Assembly: GCA_002729235.1 (NCBI GenBank)
Contig: PBTY01000056.1
Span: forward strand, 27,351 to 91,350
Origin: Rickettsiales bacterium
GTDB lineage: Bacteria > Bacteroidota > Bacteroidia > Cytophagales > Cyclobacteriaceae
DNA: 64,000 nucleotides
Direction of reading: 5' to 3'
The first letter of the stretch is position 1; each line of letters starts with the position of its first letter. The translations under genes were made by a program, and so were the position numbers. The notes below the pieces were generated by a model, which saw only the letters and a program-made list of their open reading frames with translations, had not been told where the DNA came from and did not search any database. Below, piece after piece: positions 40,258 to 51,559 of this stretch.

Positions 40258-43200
40258 TTACTTAATGACAATTTTTAATGAAGCTCCTGAGCTCTCTTCC
40301 TGAACTAAATAAACTCCAGACACTAAACCAGCTAAATCTACTTGTGTGCTCTGAGAAGTATTGTAACTGAAAATTGACCTCCCTGTAAGGTCTACAACAG
40401 TAAAGAAGTACTCTTTATTGGAAGAAGGCAACGATATATAAAGCACATTATCTGAGCAATGCATACTTAAAGATTCATCAGATGGACTCAGTACCTCAGA
40501 TGAATTCGTCACTAACTCAAATCGTTCTTTAAAGGATCCAGCTTCTGTGTAAAACTCATAGCCTTCTGACATTAACAAGGTCGATTCTTTTAGCTTCTTG
40601 TCCAATAAATACAACGTTCCTGAATACTCAGTTTGATCAATTTCCAGTCGATAATTTCCGGCTTCAGCCACATTGTAACCAACTTCAATTCTTTCCTGCA
40701 GATAGGATACTCCCTGAATAGCGAGAGGATGATTTTGCTTTACGCTATACACTCCAAAATCCATACTCGGATCGAATAAAGGAGCATCATAAAGTCGGTT
40801 CATAAGCGTATGATCCAGTCCATCAATCCAACCAAAGAGAGTCTGTTTGAACAAGCCCTGATCGTCCGTAAGATTCAACCGAACCTTAGGCATAGAAGTC
40901 TGGCGGAAGTAGTTGTTATCCGAATTGGATCCAGAAACACGCATATCTTCTGTAAAATCAACGATGTTGTCTCCATTCCCTAAAAGCTTCACAAAGAAGC
41001 CCTGTGCAGAACCTAAGTATTGATTATATCGCGACTCACCACCAGCAGATGTTGTATTCGTCGCTTCTATGGCATTAGCAACTATGTAATCTGAATTACT
41101 GCCTCGGCCGGTATCAGAACCATTGTCATCCCAGATATAGACCGCACCCTTGATGTTGTCATTCTCCGTCAGAAAGTCTTCGACATTGATCGCTGCTGTA
41201 TAAGGGTTTGACACCATCACCCATCCTTCATAGTCATCTTCTACTCCATCATCAGGTGTTCCGGTGTAAGAACCCTCGATGTTAATAGCACCCGTGTTGG
41301 GTATTCCATCAAACGCAACTAGTTGCTGATTGGCCTGGGCATAGCCTTTACCAGGAATTAAAATAGCATTGGTTTCCGGTATCCAACGATCCAGACCTTC
41401 ATTGGCACCCCAGGAAATATTCCCTGCATACGAGTAGACAATCGGGCCAAGATCTGCCGCTATATTATCTTCATTATACTGAACTGGTGTCCCGACAAAG
41501 CTGTATTTCCCACCGGCATAGCGAGTGTTGCGTTTTACATGTAGTTGATTCCCTGTCCAGGTCGATCCATCATATGTGAGCAGTGAGGCACCGGATTCTA
41601 CGACGATTGACCCATTGTTTTGGATATCTCCATTGATTGTCAATGTCGCTTCTCCATCTACTATAAGCTCTATTCCATTGGCGATAATTAGATCATCTAC
41701 TTCGAAAGACCCATCTGCTGAAAGGGAATAAGCCCCATTTATCAATACTAACTCTGTTCCCAATGGAGCCGATCCATCACTCCAGGATGTACCATTCCAA
41801 ACGTTTGCACAGACTGTGGTAATCAGGGCTGAATTATCATAGCAATCCAACTTGTTGTCAGCTTCGCCAGCTCCAGGAGTGGCATTAGTGGAAGACACCG
41901 TTTCGTTGATTCCATAACCATCACCATCCTGATCTAAATACCACAGGTAATTTCCATCACAATTGGCATCTATGCCACTACCGGCTACATCGTTAGCTCC
42001 ATTGACTGTTACAGTCTGGGTAGTCGTAATCGGATCGAAAGCTTCCGTACTTGATACTATGCTCCAGGTAACAACTGTTTCCCCAATTGGAAATTCTGTA
42101 GGAGCATCGTTTTCTAAATCAAAATCGCCAGGAAAATTATAGCATCCATACATGATGGATACATAATTCTCATAATCTGATTCAGCCTTTGGTAGTGTAC
42201 ATCCGCTGACCAAATCAACTTCAATGTTCATTTGAGCTGGGTCACTTACGAAATACGGATAAGCATCGTTTTCGAACTCTACCGTTTGTTGAATAGTACC
42301 AACAGTAGTACCTCCTTGATCTTTGGCGATCCAGGTGATGGTGTACTGCTGGTCAATATAAAATGTATTAGGAGCATCATTGGTGTAGGTAAGATCTGCA
42401 CATGTAGAGCTAGTAGGCTCTTCCAAAGTAAAGCCACTTTGAATGGCTAAACAATCCTCAACAGTTGCCCAGAAACTTCCAGAGAAAGTCAAACTAGGCT
42501 CAACGATCAGCACCAGATCTTCTCCCGGATTGACATCAGCTTTGGTATCATCACAGTCTGTATTGTCACTGACAAAATCAGCGGGCTGTGTACAACTCAT
42601 AGTAGTAATAGACAGATCACCAAAACCATCACCGTCCGTATCAGCGTACCACACCGTATTTGGATGAATGGTATCATCCGTATCATTACAGTCATTATCA
42701 TTTAGAACATACCCTACTGGCTGATCGCACTGAACCAGCATTGAACTCACATCACCAAATCCATCTTCATCTACATCTTCATACCATATGGTGGCTGGGT
42801 TAATCAAGTCATCATTATCATCACAATCAGTATTATCCAATACATAACCCGCAGGCTGTTCGCATTGCGTAAGCGTGACATTTACATCTCCAAATCCATC
42901 GTCATCAGTATCTGCATACCACGTGGTGTTAGGGTTGATGGTCTCATCCGTGTCATTACAGTCTGTATTGTCCAACACATATCCTTCTGGTTGATCGCAT
43001 TGGGACAATGTAGTTTCAGAATCCCCAAAACCATCACCATCACTATCAGCATACCAGGTTGTACCAGGGTTAATAGAATCATCACTGTCATCACAATCCG
43101 AATGATCAGTGACGAATCCGGCAGGCATAGTACAGGATACTTTACCACCATAGCTATTCAGGAAAGAAGGACCACCAACGTAAAGTAGATTGCTGCTACT

Positions 43201-46200
43201 TGCTACTGCATATACTCTCGAATTAGGAGCGTTTTGCAGTGAAGACCACTGCTCTGTTTCCATATCCCACTCTACAACTTCGTATTCTTGATCATAAGTC
43301 ACAAAAGGAGGGCTTCCAGAAGCAATGGTAAACTCTGCAGCCGCGTAGAGTTGTTGATTTACTATGGCCAAGTCAAAGACATTTTCTCCATCACCAATCA
43401 AACTCAATGACGACCAGGTTCCAAGATTCGAATCCCATTTTGCAGCTCTATTAGCAGACGCTCCACCGGCAGTGGTGAATAATCCACCTACAAATACATC
43501 TGTGCCATTAACCGCTAAACTCAAAACCGTAGCATTTACTCCTGAACCCATCGGAATCCACGTCAAATTCGATAATGAATACTCTGCCACACGACTTGCT
43601 GATACGCCATTGATTAAAGTGAAGGCACCACCAGCATAGAGCTTATCATTTACTACCATTAGATCTCTTATCGAGCTATTCGCGCCTGTGACTGCCGTCC
43701 AATCTTCGGTATCTACATTCCATTCAGCCAGGAAGGGAGAACTACTTCCTCCAGCAGTTGAAAAACTACCCCCTACAAAGAGTTTAGATTCGTGCAGAGC
43801 TAAGGCATACACCGTTGCATTTGTTCCTGAGCCAAGTGGAGACCATGTTTCTGAGAGCGTGTTCCATTTGGCTATTCGAAGCGCCGAGCTGCCTCCTGCC
43901 TGGCTAAAATCTCCCCCTACATAAATGTCATCGCCCTCCACTAGAATAGTTCGAACGGTACCATTTAATCCAGTTCCAAGTGCAGACCAACTATTCGAGG
44001 TTTTATCCCATTTGGCGATCCTGCTTGCAGAGCCTTCTCCGGCGGTGGTGAAAGAGCCTCCTACATAAATATCATCACCTGATTCTGTCATGACCAATAC
44101 CGGACCATTCAACCCTGAACCGTAAGATGTCCACTCACGATACGTTTTATCACCAAAACCATCTTCATCTGTATCAGGAAACCAAGCTTGTCCGGGAAAC
44201 TCTTCAGCATCTGAATCATCACAGTCAGAATCATTTACAACATATCCATCTGGTTGTTCACATTGAGTTATCATGTTTCCACTATCCCCATAACCATCAC
44301 CGTCAGAATCTACGTACCAGGTCTGACCATCAAATTCATTGCTGTTGTTGTCATCACAATCCGTCTTATTCGATACATAGCCATCAGGCTGTTCACAAGA
44401 CATGATTCCTAAATCACTGCTATCTCCCTGTCCATCCCCATCCAAATCAACATACCAAACCAACTCCGGAGTAATCGTATCATCGCTATCATCACAGTCA
44501 GTATTATCTAAGACATACCCGACAGGTTGATCACATTGTACTAGTGACACATTGGTGTCCCCAAAGCCGTCCTCATCCACATCCGCATACCAGGTGGTTG
44601 CTGGATTGATCAAGTCACTGGAATCATCACAATCCGTATTATCTGAAACATAACCATCTGGTTGCTCGCATTGAGTGGTGCTCGTTCCATTATCTCCATA
44701 GCCATCGCCATCACTATCCAGGTACCAGACAGTTGCCGGAGTTATCAACTCATCTGAATCATTGCAGTCTTCCGAATTACTCACATAGTTAACAGGTTGG
44801 GTGCAGCTTAAGACACTGACCAATTCATCTCCAAAGCCATCTCCGTCACTATCAGCATACCAGGCAGTACCTGAACCGATCCCATTATCAGTGTCGTCAC
44901 AGTCTTCCTTATTATCTACAAATCCTGTCGGTGCCTCACACGAAAGGAGGCCTCCATAGCTTACAAGGCGGTTATTACTTTCACCATTGGCCGCATTGAA
45001 CTGACCTCCAATCTTTAACTGTCCATTTTCATTGTCTAGTGCAAATACGTATGAATTGAGTGATGCCGCTAAAGAAGACCATTGATCCTGATATGTATCC
45101 CATTTCGCGACATAATTAGCTCCAGAGATACCTCCTGCAGATGTAAAGGTTCCGCCTACTATCAGCTCATTCTCAGCTATGGTGAGCGCAAAGACAGAGT
45201 TATTTAATCCACTTCCCAGGGCAGACCAGCTTTGATTGCCAATATTCCATTCAGCAATATGAATTGCGGCACTTCCGCCCGCTTGCCCAAAGCCTCCTCC
45301 CACATAAAGAGTGGATGCATTAGATGTGATAGCCCTCACGGTAGAAGAAACACCTACTCCAAGTGCATTCCATTCATCCCCTACCATATCATATGCGGCA
45401 ATTCTTGATGCTGAGATTCCTCCAATAGTGGTAAAATCACCACCCACATATAGTAGATCATTTTGTATCTCGAGAGCGTAAATTCTGTTATTAATACCCG
45501 TGTGTGTATCCCATTCTTCTGAGACTATATTCCATTCGGCCAGGTAGGGAGAACTACTTCCTCCAGCTGAACTAAAATTACCCCCAACATAAAGTTTGGA
45601 TTCGTGTAGTGCCAAGGCATATACAGAAGAATTAACTCCTGAACCTAGAGCCGACCATGTTTCTGTCGTGATATCCCACTTAGCTATTTTACTCGCACCT
45701 GCACCACTAGCAGCATTAAAATCTCCAGCGACATAAAGGTCATCTCCTTGAATCAGCAGGCTTCTCACTACCCCATCTACCCCGTCACCAAGTGCTGACC
45801 AGGTTTCGGTCACCTTGTTCCATCTGGCAATCCTTCTTGCAGATACTCCTCCTGCAAAAGAGAAATCCCCTCCTACATAGATAAAATCTCCAGATTCAAC
45901 GATCGCATAGACCTGACCATTCAACCCTGATCCATAGCTGTTCCATTGTCCATAATCCCTGTCCCCAAGTCCATCACCATCACCATCTGAATACCAGCTT
46001 TGTGGGAAGTTCTGTCCTGTTCCCGTGTCATCACAGTCTAGATCATTAGTAACAAAACCCACTGGCTGCTCACAGGCAACAACCATATTGCCAGCATCTC
46101 CATAGCCATCATCATCTGTATCCGCATACCAAGTAGTATTAGGAGCATTGGTCACATTGATAACCCAATCCCGCACAGTACTACCGTCTTCAGCGGTAAC

Positions 46201-49200
46201 AGTATAGGTCATCTGGGAACTAAAGTCTCTAGATACACCAGAGTTCGGAGTGATTTCGGCACCTCCAGAGATAGTGATTGTAGGAGTAAATTCACCAATT
46301 ATCACATCACAAGGCACTACAACATTCACAGTATCCGAATTATCAGGATCACTTGCCTCAAAAGTGGAGGTCACCAGACCGGGTATGGCAAAACTGAGAA
46401 TATCGGTCTCAGTAGAAATCACATCAAAATAGAGCAGATCCGTGGATTGTAAGCTTTTATTAGAAACGACAATCGCTAAACCTTTCGCTGTGGCTGGGTC
46501 ATCAAAATGAGGCACATCTACTCTCAATTGTTGATTGGAGGCTGAAGTCACTGTAGCTGCTACACCTCCTATTGTTACTTCTAGATTCGAAATCGAAGAA
46601 TTGAAATTGTTTCCATTAATAAACAGAGAGGTCCCAATCGGAGCACTTGGCGGTGATACAGCTGTCAAAGTTGGAGCAATATTGATATCGATGGACCAAT
46701 CCTGGGTAGTCACTCCATCTTCAGCTGTTACTGTAAGGGTTAATGCATCTGTAAAGTCATTGTAGGTTGTTCCACTTATCTGGGTTTCTCCAGCAATTGC
46801 TGCCGAAGCACCAGGTGAAAGCGTAAAGGATGCAAGTGCATTATTAATATCAAAACTCCCAGCTGGAGCGTTCATTGTTATAGCATGGCTTCCGGAATTC
46901 ACTGTTGCATTCGACCCTTCTATACTAAATGAAAGAATATCCGTTTCTGAATTCAGAGCATTCTCCACATAGATGACCCAATCTCGAGTAGAACCATCCT
47001 CTGCAGTGACTGTGTAGGTAACCTCACCTGTAAAATCTTGAGAAAAGCCCGAGTTAGGTGAAATAGTAGCACCATAGGGCAAGGTAATCGTAGGAGTAAG
47101 GTTAGTTTGAGTGTCATATGGCATCACCACATTCACAGTGTCAGAGTCCGTTGGGATATTAGCCAGGATGGTGGAGCTTTCCTGACCTGCAATCGAAAAG
47201 TCAGTAATCGATGCATCTGTATTGGGAGCTAAGCTGACATTGACAACCCAATCTTGCGTGGTCTGTCCATCTTCAGCAGTGATGGTATAGGTTACAGCAC
47301 TTGAAAAATCTTGACTGGACCCTGAAACTGGTGAAATGGTGGCTCCGGCTGATAGTACGATTGTAGGAATAAGGTTAGTCCGGTCTGTACCATAGGGCAT
47401 CACAACATCCACAGTATCCGAGTTCATTGGATCATTAGATCGTATCGAAGTACTAATGGAATCAGGAATGAAGAAACTGAGAATATCCGTCTCAGTGGAG
47501 ATTACATCAAAATAGAGAAGATCCGTGGATGGTAAACTTTTATTAGAAACGACAATCGCTAAATTCTTCGCCGTAGCTGGGTCATCAAAATGAGGCACAT
47601 CTACTCTCAATTCTTGTTCGGAGGCTGACGTCACTGTAGCTGCTACCCCTCCTATTGTTACGTCTAGATTCGAAATCGTAGGATTGAAATTATTTCCATA
47701 AATAAACAGAGAGGTCCCAATCGGAGCACTTGACGGTGATACATCTGTCAAAGTTGGAGCAATATTGATATTAATGGTCCAATCCTGGGTAGTCACCCCA
47801 TCCTCGGCTGTGACAGTGAAAGTTAATACTTCCGTAAAGTCATTGTATGTTGTTCCACTTATCTGGGTTTCTCCAGCAATCGCTGCCGAAGCACCAGGTG
47901 AAAGCGTAAAGGATGCAAGTGCATTATAAATATCAAAACTCCCCGCTGGAGCGTTCATTGTTATTGTTTGGCTTCCGGAATTAACTGTTGCATTCGACCC
48001 TTCTATACTAAATGAAAGAATATCCGTTTCTGAATTCGGAGCATTCTCTACATTGATTATCCAATCTCGTGTAGAACCATCCTCTGCAGTGACTGTGTAG
48101 GTAACCTCACCTGTAAAATCTTGAGAAACGCCCGAGTTAGGTGAAATAGCAGCACCATATGGCAAGGTAATCGTAGGAGTGAGGTTAGTTTGATCAGTTT
48201 CATATGGCATCACCACATTCACAGTGTCTGAGTCCGTTGAGACACCAGCTAGAATAGTGGAACTTTCCTGCCCTGCAATAGAAAAATTAGTAATCGATGC
48301 ATCTGTATTTGGAGCTAAGCTGACATTGACAACCCAATCTTGCGTGGTCTGTCCATCTTCAGCAGTGACGGTATAGGTTACAGCACTTGAAAAATTTTGA
48401 CTGGATCCTGAAACTGGTGAAATGGTTGCTCCGGGTGATAGTACGATTGTAGGGATAAGGTTAGTCAGGTCTGTACCATAGGGCATCTTCACATTCACAG
48501 TGTCAGAGTTGCTTGACACATTGGCCTGAATGGAAGCACTAACCTGACTAGGTAAAGTGAAGCTATTAATAGCAGTCTGCCCTCTGTTCATAAGACTTAT
48601 GACTTCCTCAGCCGTGAGCGCTATATCCAGTATACTCACATCATCAATATCCCCTTCGAAAGGGTCATTGTTCCCAGACGGCCAGTTTCCTATGACAAAT
48701 GGGTTCGTACTGGTGTTTGTATACACACCGTATTTCGTAACATCAGTTCCCTTTAATTCACCATCTACATACAGATTAGCTTCGGAAGCCGAAAAAGTAG
48801 CAACTACGAAATGCCACTGATCATCGCTGTAATCGTAGAGGCCCTCATTGGTGAAACTGTAATTGATCTCGAAAAAATTACTTGCACCATCATTATACAC
48901 TTCAAATGCAAACTTGTTGTTCGTGCAGAATAGACCAAACTGACTGTTTGAGTTGCTGCCCTTTCCAAGGATCAATCGATTAGTACTACCTCCTTGACTA
49001 ATATTTGGAAACCTCACCCAGGCTGCTAGGGTTGCCTCTTCATGGCCATCCAAAATATCACTGGAGATTTCGATTACTTCGGTGCCTGTGCTGAAGTCAT
49101 ATGCCCGATCAGAGACCCCAAATCGATCAGTGGTCAAAGTGGGACCATCAGACGAAGTACCATGGAAATCGTTTCCTGACACGTCATTATAGTTTCCACT

Positions 49201-51138
49201 AAATGGATAGTAATAGAAGACGTCAGGTAAGAAGTTGGCTGTAACTATCCAATCCTCAGTTTCCAAATTTTCAGCAGTCACCGTGTAGACAACCGGACTA
49301 GTGAAATCTACAGCCACATCGCTTTCCGGACTGATTGTGGCACCATAAGGTAATTCAATCGTAGGTGTTACAATCTTGCTTCCCAGAGTGAATGCATCAA
49401 AACTGACAGTATGAGCCACATCATCTATTACAGAACTTCCTGAGCGTCCCAAAACGGTTATTGAAATAATATCATCTCGATCGTTCAATCCCTCCACCAG
49501 TTGCAAGGTCCATGCTTCCACCCGATCATCTGGTGAAGTAATCTCAAAGACGACCTGTTCGCCGACTGTTAAATTAGAATATGATGTAGGGTTGACTGAG
49601 GCACCTTCGGAAATGGTGTAGGTCATTGTCTGATCAAGCCCAGTATAATTGCCTGGAACTACCACTTCCACCCGATGATTCTCAAGATCTATACTTGAAG
49701 AAATCTGCTCCGGCATGCTAAAGGAGAGAAAACTATTGTCATCATCAATGATTCCATTGCAATTGTCATCTACCCCATTTGAGATATCGGTGGCACCTGG
49801 ATACACAAGTGGGTCATCATCATTACAATCGGTATTATCGAGCACATAAGCACTTGCAGGACCTGTTGGTATTTCACATTGAACCACAGCTACTGCGTTA
49901 ATATCTGCATAGCCATCACCATCTTCATCAGCATACCAGTTGGTAAGTGGTGTGATATCCGAATCATTGTCATCACAATCAGAATTGTCTAATACATAAG
50001 CACTTGCCGAGCCGGAGGGCATTTCGCACTGAACTACGACTACCGCATTGACATCCCCAAATCCGTCACCATCTTGATCAGCATACCACATACTTTCAGG
50101 GTTTACAGCAGCATCATTATCATCACAATCGACTGGCTCTGTAGTTTCCAAATACCCATCCGGCTGATTACAAGCAATGGTAAACTCAGAGTCACTCGGG
50201 AACCCATCGGCATCCGCATCGGCTGCCCAAGTTTCTCCACCTACAGAGATTGTATGAGTCATCGACCTCATGGGAGAGCTTAGAGTATAAGTCACTACAT
50301 GATCACCTAAGCCGGCCGCTATCGGATCAAAACTAAAGTACAATCCGTCGCCAACATCCGTGACTCCCGGCCCTGAGTAAATACCACCATTGGGGTATGC
50401 ATTACCGTAGAAAACAACTCCATCTTCAGGACATAAATAACCTGAAATATCTCTAACGAATGACAAGTCTTGAACCTCGGTAAGACTGAGCGCTCTTGCA
50501 TAAAAAAATAATTCATCAATATCTCCAGGGAAGTGTAAATAATTACCATCCTGAGGCTCACTTAGGACAATAGGGTTACTTGTGGAGCTTTGGTAAGTTC
50601 CCGAATATGTGGTGGTCGCCTCTTCAATACCATCCACATAAATCGTAACATCATTGGCAGTGTGAACAACAGCAACATGATGCCAAACTCCATCATCGAT
50701 GCTATTGCCATCTGATGAGTGATCATAGCTTAAACTGACTAATGAAGAGCCCGTATCATCATAGGTATTAAACTGAATCTCACTGTTTTTCACCAGTAGT
50801 TCGAATTGCCCTGGCTTACTCAGGATGGATCTATATTTAGCTGCTTGACCGCCAAAGGCATTATATCTCAGATAAATACCAATAGTGAATACGCCTTCTA
50901 CATCTAGAATTCCATCTGGAAGCTCAATCCTATCGTCTACACCATCAAATTGATAAGCTCTGTTTTCATTGCCTAGGCCAGTGGTTATAGCTGTTGGTTC
51001 CAAATTACCTGCTCCATCTCCAAGGGTTCCATTAAATAACGTAAACGGATAATAAGCGATGACATCACTCGGCTGTGCTATTGCTACATTAAAAAATAGA
51101 AATGGAAGTATTGTAAATACGAATCGAATGGATCTCAT
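40258..51138 (-). CDS. Giant T9SS-secreted repeat protein (about 3,626 residues)
   Basis: I start it at ATG 51138 (MRSIRFVFTILPFLFFN) with a signal peptide ending about residue 22; the longer frame to 51171 adds 11 residues. Approximate order: LamG/concanavalin-like domain (20-225); MopE-type calcium-like DxDxDG repeats (300-460, SMWYADQDGDGFGD); DUF5018-like beta sandwiches; a second LamG domain (about 640-850); a tandem series of DUF5018-like and IPT/TIG domains (860-1680); MopE repeats and two sets of YVGG-type 7-8 blade repeats (about 1730-2070 and 2340-2670); more MopE repeats; HYR-like region; a beta-helix-like region; and a C-terminal T9SS type A sorting domain (VDLTGRSIFSYN, SGVYLVQEE). 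It is a surface or secreted adhesin/matrix protein. Confidence 0.9.
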   Translation of the reverse strand: MRSIRFVFTILPFLFFNVAIAQPSDVIAYYPFTLFNGTLGDGAGNLEPTAITTGLGNENRAYQFDGVDDRIELPDGILDVEGVFTIGIYLRYNAFGGQAAKYRSILSKPGQFELLVKNSEIQFNTYDDTGSSLVSLSYDHSSDGNSIDDGVWHHVAVVHTANDVTIYVDGIEEATTTYSGTYQSSTSNPIVLSEPQDGNYLHFPGDIDELFFYARALSLTEVQDLSFVRDISGYLCPEDGVVFYGNAYPNGGIYSGPGVTDVGDGLYFSFDPIAAGLGDHVVTYTLSSPMRSMTHTISVGGETWAADADADGFPSDSEFTIACNQPDGYLETTEPVDCDDNDAAVNPESMWYADQDGDGFGDVNAVVVVQCEMPSGSASAYVLDNSDCDDNDSDITPLTNWYADEDGDGYADINAVAVVQCEIPTGPASAYVLDNTDCNDDDPLVYPGATDISNGVDDNCNGIIDDDNSFLSFSMPEQISSSIDLENHRVEVVVPGNYTGLDQTMTYTISEGASVNPTSYSNLTVGEQVVFEITSPDDRVEAWTLQLVEGLNDRDDIISITVLGRSGSSVIDDVAHTVSFDAFTLGSKIVTPTIELPYGATISPESDVAVDFTSPVVYTVTAENLETEDWIVTANFLPDVFYYYPFSGNYNDVSGNDFHGTSSDGPTLTTDRFGVSDRAYDFSTGTEVIEISSDILDGHEEATLAAWVRFPNISQGGSTNRLILGKGSNSNSQFGLFCTNNKFAFEVYNDGASNFFEINYSFTNEGLYDYSDDQWHFVVATFSASEANLYVDGELKGTDVTKYGVYTNTSTNPFVIGNWPSGNNDPFEGDIDDVSILDIALTAEEVISLMNRGQTAINSFTLPSQVSASIQANVSSNSDTVNVKMPYGTDLTNLIPTIVLSPGATISPVSGSSQNFSSAVTYTVTAEDGQTTQDWVVNVSLAPNTDASITNFSIAGQESSTILAGVSTDSDTVNVVMPYETDQTNLTPTITLPYGAAISPNSGVSQDFTGEVTYTVTAEDGSTRDWIINVENAPNSETDILSFSIEGSNATVNSGSQTITMNAPAGSFDIYNALASFTLSPGASAAIAGETQISGTTYNDFTEVLTFTVTAEDGVTTQDWTININIAPTLTDVSPSSAPIGTSLFIYGNNFNPTISNLDVTIGGVAATVTSASEQELRVDVPHFDDPATAKNLAIVVSNKSLPSTDLLYFDVISTETDILSFFIPDSISTSIRSNDPMNSDTVDVVMPYGTDRTNLIPTIVLSAGATISPVSGSSQDFSSAVTYTITAEDGQTTQDWVVNVSLAPNTDASITDFSIAGQESSTILANIPTDSDTVNVVMPYDTQTNLTPTITLPYGATISPNSGFSQDFTGEVTYTVTAEDGSTRDWVIYVENALNSETDILSFSIEGSNATVNSGSHAITMNAPAGSFDINNALASFTLSPGASAAIAGETQISGTTYNDFTDALTLTVTAEDGVTTQDWSIDINIAPTLTAVSPPSAPIGTSLFINGNNFNSSISNLEVTIGGVAATVTSASNQQLRVDVPHFDDPATAKGLAIVVSNKSLQSTDLLYFDVISTETDILSFAIPGLVTSTFEASDPDNSDTVNVVVPCDVIIGEFTPTITISGGAEITPNSGVSRDFSSQMTYTVTAEDGSTVRDWVINVTNAPNTTWYADTDDDGYGDAGNMVVACEQPVGFVTNDLDCDDTGTGQNFPQSWYSDGDGDGLGDRDYGQWNSYGSGLNGQVYAIVESGDFIYVGGDFSFAGGVSARRIARWNKVTETWSALGDGVDGVVRSLLIQGDDLYVAGDFNAASGAGASKIAKWDITTETWSALGSGVNSSVYALALHESKLYVGGNFSSAGGSSSPYLAEWNIVSEEWDTHTGINNRIYALEIQNDLLYVGGDFTTIGGISASRIAAYDMVGDEWNALGVGVSSTVRAITSNASTLYVGGGFGQAGGSAAIHIAEWNIGNQSWSALGSGLNNSVFALTIAENELIVGGTFTSAGGISGANYVAKWDTYQDQWSSLAASLNSYVFALDNENGQLKIGGQFNAANGESNNRLVSYGGLLSCEAPTGFVDNKEDCDDTDNGIGSGTAWYADSDGDGFGDELVSVLSCTQPVNYVSNSEDCNDSDELITPATVWYLDSDGDGYGDNGTSTTQCEQPDGYVSDNTDCDDSSDLINPATTWYADVDEDGFGDTNVSLVQCDQPVGYVLDNTDCDDSDDTITPELVWYVDLDGDGQGDSSDLGIMSCEQPDGYVSNKTDCDDNNSNEFDGQTWYVDSDGDGYGDSGNMITQCEQPDGYVVNDSDCDDSDAEEFPGQAWFPDTDEDGFGDKTYREWTSYGSGLNGPVLVMTESGDDIYVGGSFTTAGEGSASRIAKWDKTSNSWSALGTGLNGTVRTILVEGDDIYVGGDFSQAGGSSALRIAKWNTLSETWSPLGSGTNATVYALALHESKLFVGGSFSTAGGSSSPFLAEWNVDTEDWTAVTGANSSIRDLMVVNDKLYAGGAFTLINGVSASRVAEYSLSNLTWIPMGSGVNATVLSLAVNGTDVFVGGLFTTAGGASANRAAKWDSNLGTWSSLSLIGDGENVFDLAIVNQQLYAAAEFTIASGSPPFVTYDQEYEVVEWDMETEQWSSLQNAPNSRVYAVASSSNLLYVGGPSFLNSYGGKVSCTMPAGFVTDHSDCDDSDDSINPGTTWYADSDGDGFGDSETTLSQCDQPEGYVLDNTDCNDTDETINPNTTWYADTDDDGFGDVNVTLTQCEQPAGYVLDNTDCDDNDDLINPATIWYEDVDEDGFGDVSSMLVQCDQPVGYVLNDNDCNDTDDTIHPNTVWYADTDGDGFGDLSITTMSCTQPADFVSDNTDCDDTKADVNPGEDLVLIVEPSLTFSGSFWATVEDCLAIQSGFTLEEPTSSTCADLTYTNDAPNTFYIDQQYTITWIAKDQGGTTVGTIQQTVEFENDAYPYFVSDPAQMNIEVDLVSGCTLPKAESDYENYVSIMYGCYNFPGDFDLENDAPTEFPIGETVVTWSIVSSTEAFDPITTTQTVTVNGANDVAGSGIDANCDGNYLWYLDQDGDGYGINETVSSTNATPGAGEADNKLDCYDNSALITTVCANVWNGTSWSDGSAPLGTELVLINGAYSLSADGSFEVDDLIIANGIELIVDGEATLTINGDIQNNGSIVVESGASLLTYDGSTWTGNQLHVKRNTRYAGGKYSFVGTPVQYNEDNIAADLGPIVYSYAGNISWGANEGLDRWIPETNAILIPGKGYAQANQQLVAFDGIPNTGAINIEGSYTGTPDDGVEDDYEGWVMVSNPYTAAINVEDFLTENDNIKGAVYIWDDNGSDTGRGSNSDYIVANAIEATNTTSAGGESRYNQYLGSAQGFFVKLLGNGDNIVDFTEDMRVSGSNSDNNYFRQTSMPKVRLNLTDDQGLFKQTLFGWIDGLDHTLMNRLYDAPLFDPSMDFGVYSVKQNHPLAIQGVSYLQERIEVGYNVAEAGNYRLEIDQTEYSGTLYLLDKKLKESTLLMSEGYEFYTEAGSFKERFELVTNSSEVLSPSDESLSMHCSDNVLYISLPSSNKEYFFTVVDLTGRSIFSYNTSQSTQVDLAGLVSGVYLVQEESSGASLKIVIK

Positions 51139-51385
51139 CTTTGGCGGAATTTTATACAATAATTTCGCCATCTAACAGAAAGGATGAAATACGTATCCCT
51201 ACGCAAATCCATACGTGGCGCCACGTATTTTCAGGGTTCAGGCTAACTATATAGTTATTGATTGTCAGGAATATACGAAGAAAAAAATTAACTTCTTCTT
51301 ATAATAACCTTCCAGTCACCTCCTATTAGAACTCTTTGCACTATTCATTTTACTCCATGTTGGTATTATTGTATACAATGCTTTA

Positions 51386-51478
51386 ATGTCGATATTAAGA
51401 TTAAAACATTTCAGCAAATGCTTTAAAGATTTATTTGGCCAAAGCCCGTCCGAATTTCACAAAAGGTTGGTGGACTAG
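51386..51478 (+). pseudogene. AraC-family regulator remnant (C-terminal end)
   Basis: Only the last 30 residues are left: the frame from 51386 reads the second HTH end of an AraC regulator, 'FSKCFKDLFGQSPSEFHKRL', then stops at TAG 51476. No start or upstream domain is present. It lies between two unrelated genes in a 388-bp gap (51172-51559) that otherwise shows no gene. Confidence 0.6.
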
Positions 51479-51559
51479 CAACCAATACTAGATTAAGATC
51501 CTTTCAGAGAATTAATCTCGGAGCAAATCCCTAACTTTAGATGATTATCCCAAAAATAA

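Noticed and set aside
42882-44405. Several His- or Ile-rich open frames opposite the giant gene.
   Set aside because: They are shadows of Asp/Gly-rich MopE repeats and have no independent signals.
40258-51138. Regularly spaced repeats suggestive of a CRISPR array.
   Set aside because: The repeats are in-frame protein repeats (MopE DxDxDG, YVGG blades, DUF5018), of variable spacing and inside one coding frame.
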